From Candidatus Manganitrophaceae bacterium (GTDB taxonomy: Bacteria; Nitrospirota; Nitrospiria; SBBL01; Manganitrophaceae), in NCBI GenBank assembly GCA_004297235.1, contig SCUR01000300.1, forward strand, positions 1-7,079: a DNA stretch of 7,079 bases. Reading direction: 5' to 3'. A model generated the notes under the pieces. The model was not told the origin of the DNA and did not search any database. It saw nothing but the letters and a program-made list of their open reading frames with translations. Numbering within the stretch: the stretch's first letter is position 1; every line of letters begins with the position of its first letter. Below are positions 6,328 through 7,079 of this stretch, in pieces. The position numbers were made by a program, and so were the translations under genes.

Positions 6328-6348
6328 CCGCATTCCGCATTCCGCCCT
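6328..6348. repeat. Short CCGCATT heptamer repeat in the divergent promoter region
   Basis: CCGCATT occurs twice in tandem (6328-6334, 6335-6341), followed by a partial third unit, CCGCCCT (6342-6348). It lies 6 nt left of the gph -35 box and 2 nt upstream of a lone minus-strand TATAAT. It has the same 7-bp period as the two other spacer repeats in the window but an unrelated unit, and no inverted partner nearby. Confidence 0.45.
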
Positions 6349-6354
6349 GGGGGA

Positions 6355-6383
6355 TTGAAAACTTCTTCCAATTCTCTTATAGT
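6355..6383 (+). promoter_or_regulatory. Predicted sigma70-type promoter for gph
   Basis: TTGAAA (6355-6360) and TATAGT (6378-6383) are separated by 17 nt on the plus strand, close to consensus. The start would be near 6390, giving a leader of about 84 nt before the gph ATG. The -35 box is the same hexamer as in the predicted secG promoter. Confidence 0.6.
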
Positions 6384-6392
6384 ACCTGAATT

Positions 6393-6459
6393 GGGTTCTC
6401 GAGTTCATCCTTACAGAGAGGAACCCGTCGCATAGAGAGAGGGCGGTTTTCCGTTCCTC
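6393..6459 (+). promoter_or_regulatory. Mutually exclusive stems in the gph leader
   Basis: GGGTTC (6393-6398) can pair with GAACCC (6421-6426). GAGGAAC (6418-6424), which overlaps that right arm, can instead pair with GTTCCTC (6453-6459). Only one stem can form at a time. There is no T-run after either, so the form is not a standard attenuator. The stems are short and may be chance. Confidence 0.2.
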
Positions 6460-6473
6460 CAAGAAAGTAGAGG

Positions 6474-7079
6474 ATGAATCCGGTTTCACTTTTGATCTTT
6501 GACCTCGATGGGACGCTCATCGACTCCAAAAAAGATCTCGCCATTTCCGTCAATCTTACCTTTCGCGATCTCGGTCTTCCTGAAAAACCCTTGGAAGAGA
6601 TCTACGGCTACGTCGGAAACGGCGTTCGACGGCTGATTTTTGATTCGCTCGGGAGCGCCGACCCCGCTCTGATCGAACAGTCGCTGCAAATCTTCGAAGC
6701 ACATTACCTGAAACACCTGCTCGATGAGACCGTTCTCTATCCGGGGATGGAAGAGGTCTTGGCCCATTTCAAAGAGAAGAAAAAAGCGGTCGTGACCAAC
6801 AAGCCGCTTCTCTATACGACTCGAATTATGGAAGGGTTGGGGGCCCGCCCGCATTTTGATCTTATCCTGGGGAGCGAGCCGATCGTCAACTTAAAGCCGC
6901 ACCCCGAGATGATCTTGAGAACCCTCGATCATTTGAGGATCGCTCCCTCCGAGGCGGTAATGATCGGGGATTCGGCGAACGATGTCCAAGCCGCACGGGC
7001 CGCCGGAATCAAATCATGCGGGGTCGGCTACGGGATTTGCGACCCCGACCTCCTCCGCTCGACCGGGCCCGACTTTTTC
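6474..7079 (+). CDS. gph: HAD-superfamily phosphatase, phosphoglycolate phosphatase type (partial, 3' end outside window)
   Basis: This type removes phosphate from 2-phosphoglycolate in the cytoplasm, clearing a toxic product of oxidative DNA damage or of oxygenase side reactions. The 202 codons seen hold all four HAD motifs: DLDGT (10-14, nucleophile Asp10 and acid/base Asp12), Thr108 in VVTNK, Lys141 in KPHP, and GDSAND (165-170) with Asp166 and Asp170. The helical cap between about 17 and 85 carries YVGNGVRRLI (46-55), typical of Gph. An in-frame TAG one codon before the ATG at 6474 fixes the earliest start. The ribosome site is odd: AGAGG abuts the ATG with no spacer. The gene is divergent from the PBP1A gene and has its own promoter. 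Pyrophosphatase PpaX-like or other subfamily I HAD enzymes share these motifs, so the exact substrate is inferred. Confidence 0.85.
   Translation, partial: MNPVSLLIFDLDGTLIDSKKDLAISVNLTFRDLGLPEKPLEEIYGYVGNGVRRLIFDSLGSADPALIEQSLQIFEAHYLKHLLDETVLYPGMEEVLAHFKEKKKAVVTNKPLLYTTRIMEGLGARPHFDLILGSEPIVNLKPHPEMILRTLDHLRIAPSEAVMIGDSANDVQAARAAGIKSCGVGYGICDPDLLRSTGPDFF

Larger units (their letters stand above)
6149..6473. other. Divergent intergenic region between the PBP1A gene and gph (325 nt)
   Basis: This gene-free stretch holds, from left to right: the PBP1A leader and promoter, a hairpin with a T-run on the minus strand, a lone TATAAT on the minus strand (6325-6320), a short CCGCATT heptamer repeat, the gph promoter, and a gph leader of about 84 nt with two competing stems. 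No tRNA or other recognised RNA gene is visible. The minus-strand frame that enters it from inside the PBP1A gene looks like a shadow. Confidence 0.7.

Noticed and set aside
6393..6426. tRNA-like GGGTTC/GAACCC segment
   Set aside because: There is no acceptor stem, anticodon arm or TTCGAA-type T-loop in a tRNA layout; the stem is only 6 bp with a 22-nt loop.
5872..6489. 205-codon minus-strand frame spanning the divergent spacer and overlapping the PBP1A start
   Set aside because: It overlaps PBP1A out of frame, passes through the hairpin and the promoters, and its C-terminal part is low-complexity Ser/Arg typical of a shifted frame.
6486..6854. 122-codon minus-strand frame opposite gph
   Set aside because: It is a shadow of a well-supported HAD phosphatase gene.

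Overview
The window carries a central-carbon and cell-envelope gene block with no sign of horizontal transfer inside the genes. Base composition is moderately GC-rich (estimated by eye), both TTG and ATG starts occur, and PBP1A, SecG and the glycolytic enzymes all look like ordinary diderm bacterial proteins. The flavour is that of an environmental Gram-negative such as Nitrospirota or Desulfobacterota. That placement is an impression from protein style, not a database result.

Layout. Five genes lie on the minus strand and are read from right to left: a class A penicillin-binding protein (PBP1A, 3776-6148), glyceraldehyde-3-phosphate dehydrogenase (gap, 2649-3653), phosphoglycerate kinase (pgk, 1302-2501), triosephosphate isomerase (tpiA, 415-1191) and the start of the SecYEG subunit SecG (secG, 1-341, cut by the window edge). 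One gene is divergent on the plus strand: a phosphoglycolate-phosphatase-type HAD hydrolase (gph, 6474-7079, cut at the right edge). gap, pgk and tpiA catalyse neighbouring steps of glycolysis/gluconeogenesis, and gap-pgk-tpiA-secG is a commonly seen bacterial order. The PBP1A gene directly upstream on the same strand is the less usual neighbour.

Control. Good sigma70-type promoters can be read for PBP1A (TTGACA-17-TACCCT), for gph (TTGAAA-17-TATAGT) and for secG (TTGAAA-17-TATGAT, in the tpiA-secG spacer). I see no convincing promoter or T-tract terminator between PBP1A and tpiA, so gap, pgk and tpiA may be co-transcribed from the PBP1A promoter or from one I cannot recognise.

What the genes do not explain is in the spacers, which are fairly long (73-147 nt within the minus-strand block). 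Three of them carry short tandem repeats with a strict 7-bp period but different unit sequences: CGTGAGG in the PBP1A-gap spacer, GTCAGAA/TTCAGAA in the pgk-tpiA spacer, and CCGCATT in the PBP1A/gph divergent spacer. In the first two the heptamer block is followed by its own inverted copy, so the leader of gap and the leader of tpiA can each fold into a hairpin. Both leaders also hold a Shine-Dalgarno-like sequence and a mini-ORF that ends before the real gene. The gap-pgk spacer has a different, larger palindromic element. These spacer elements, not the genes, are the part worth a second look.
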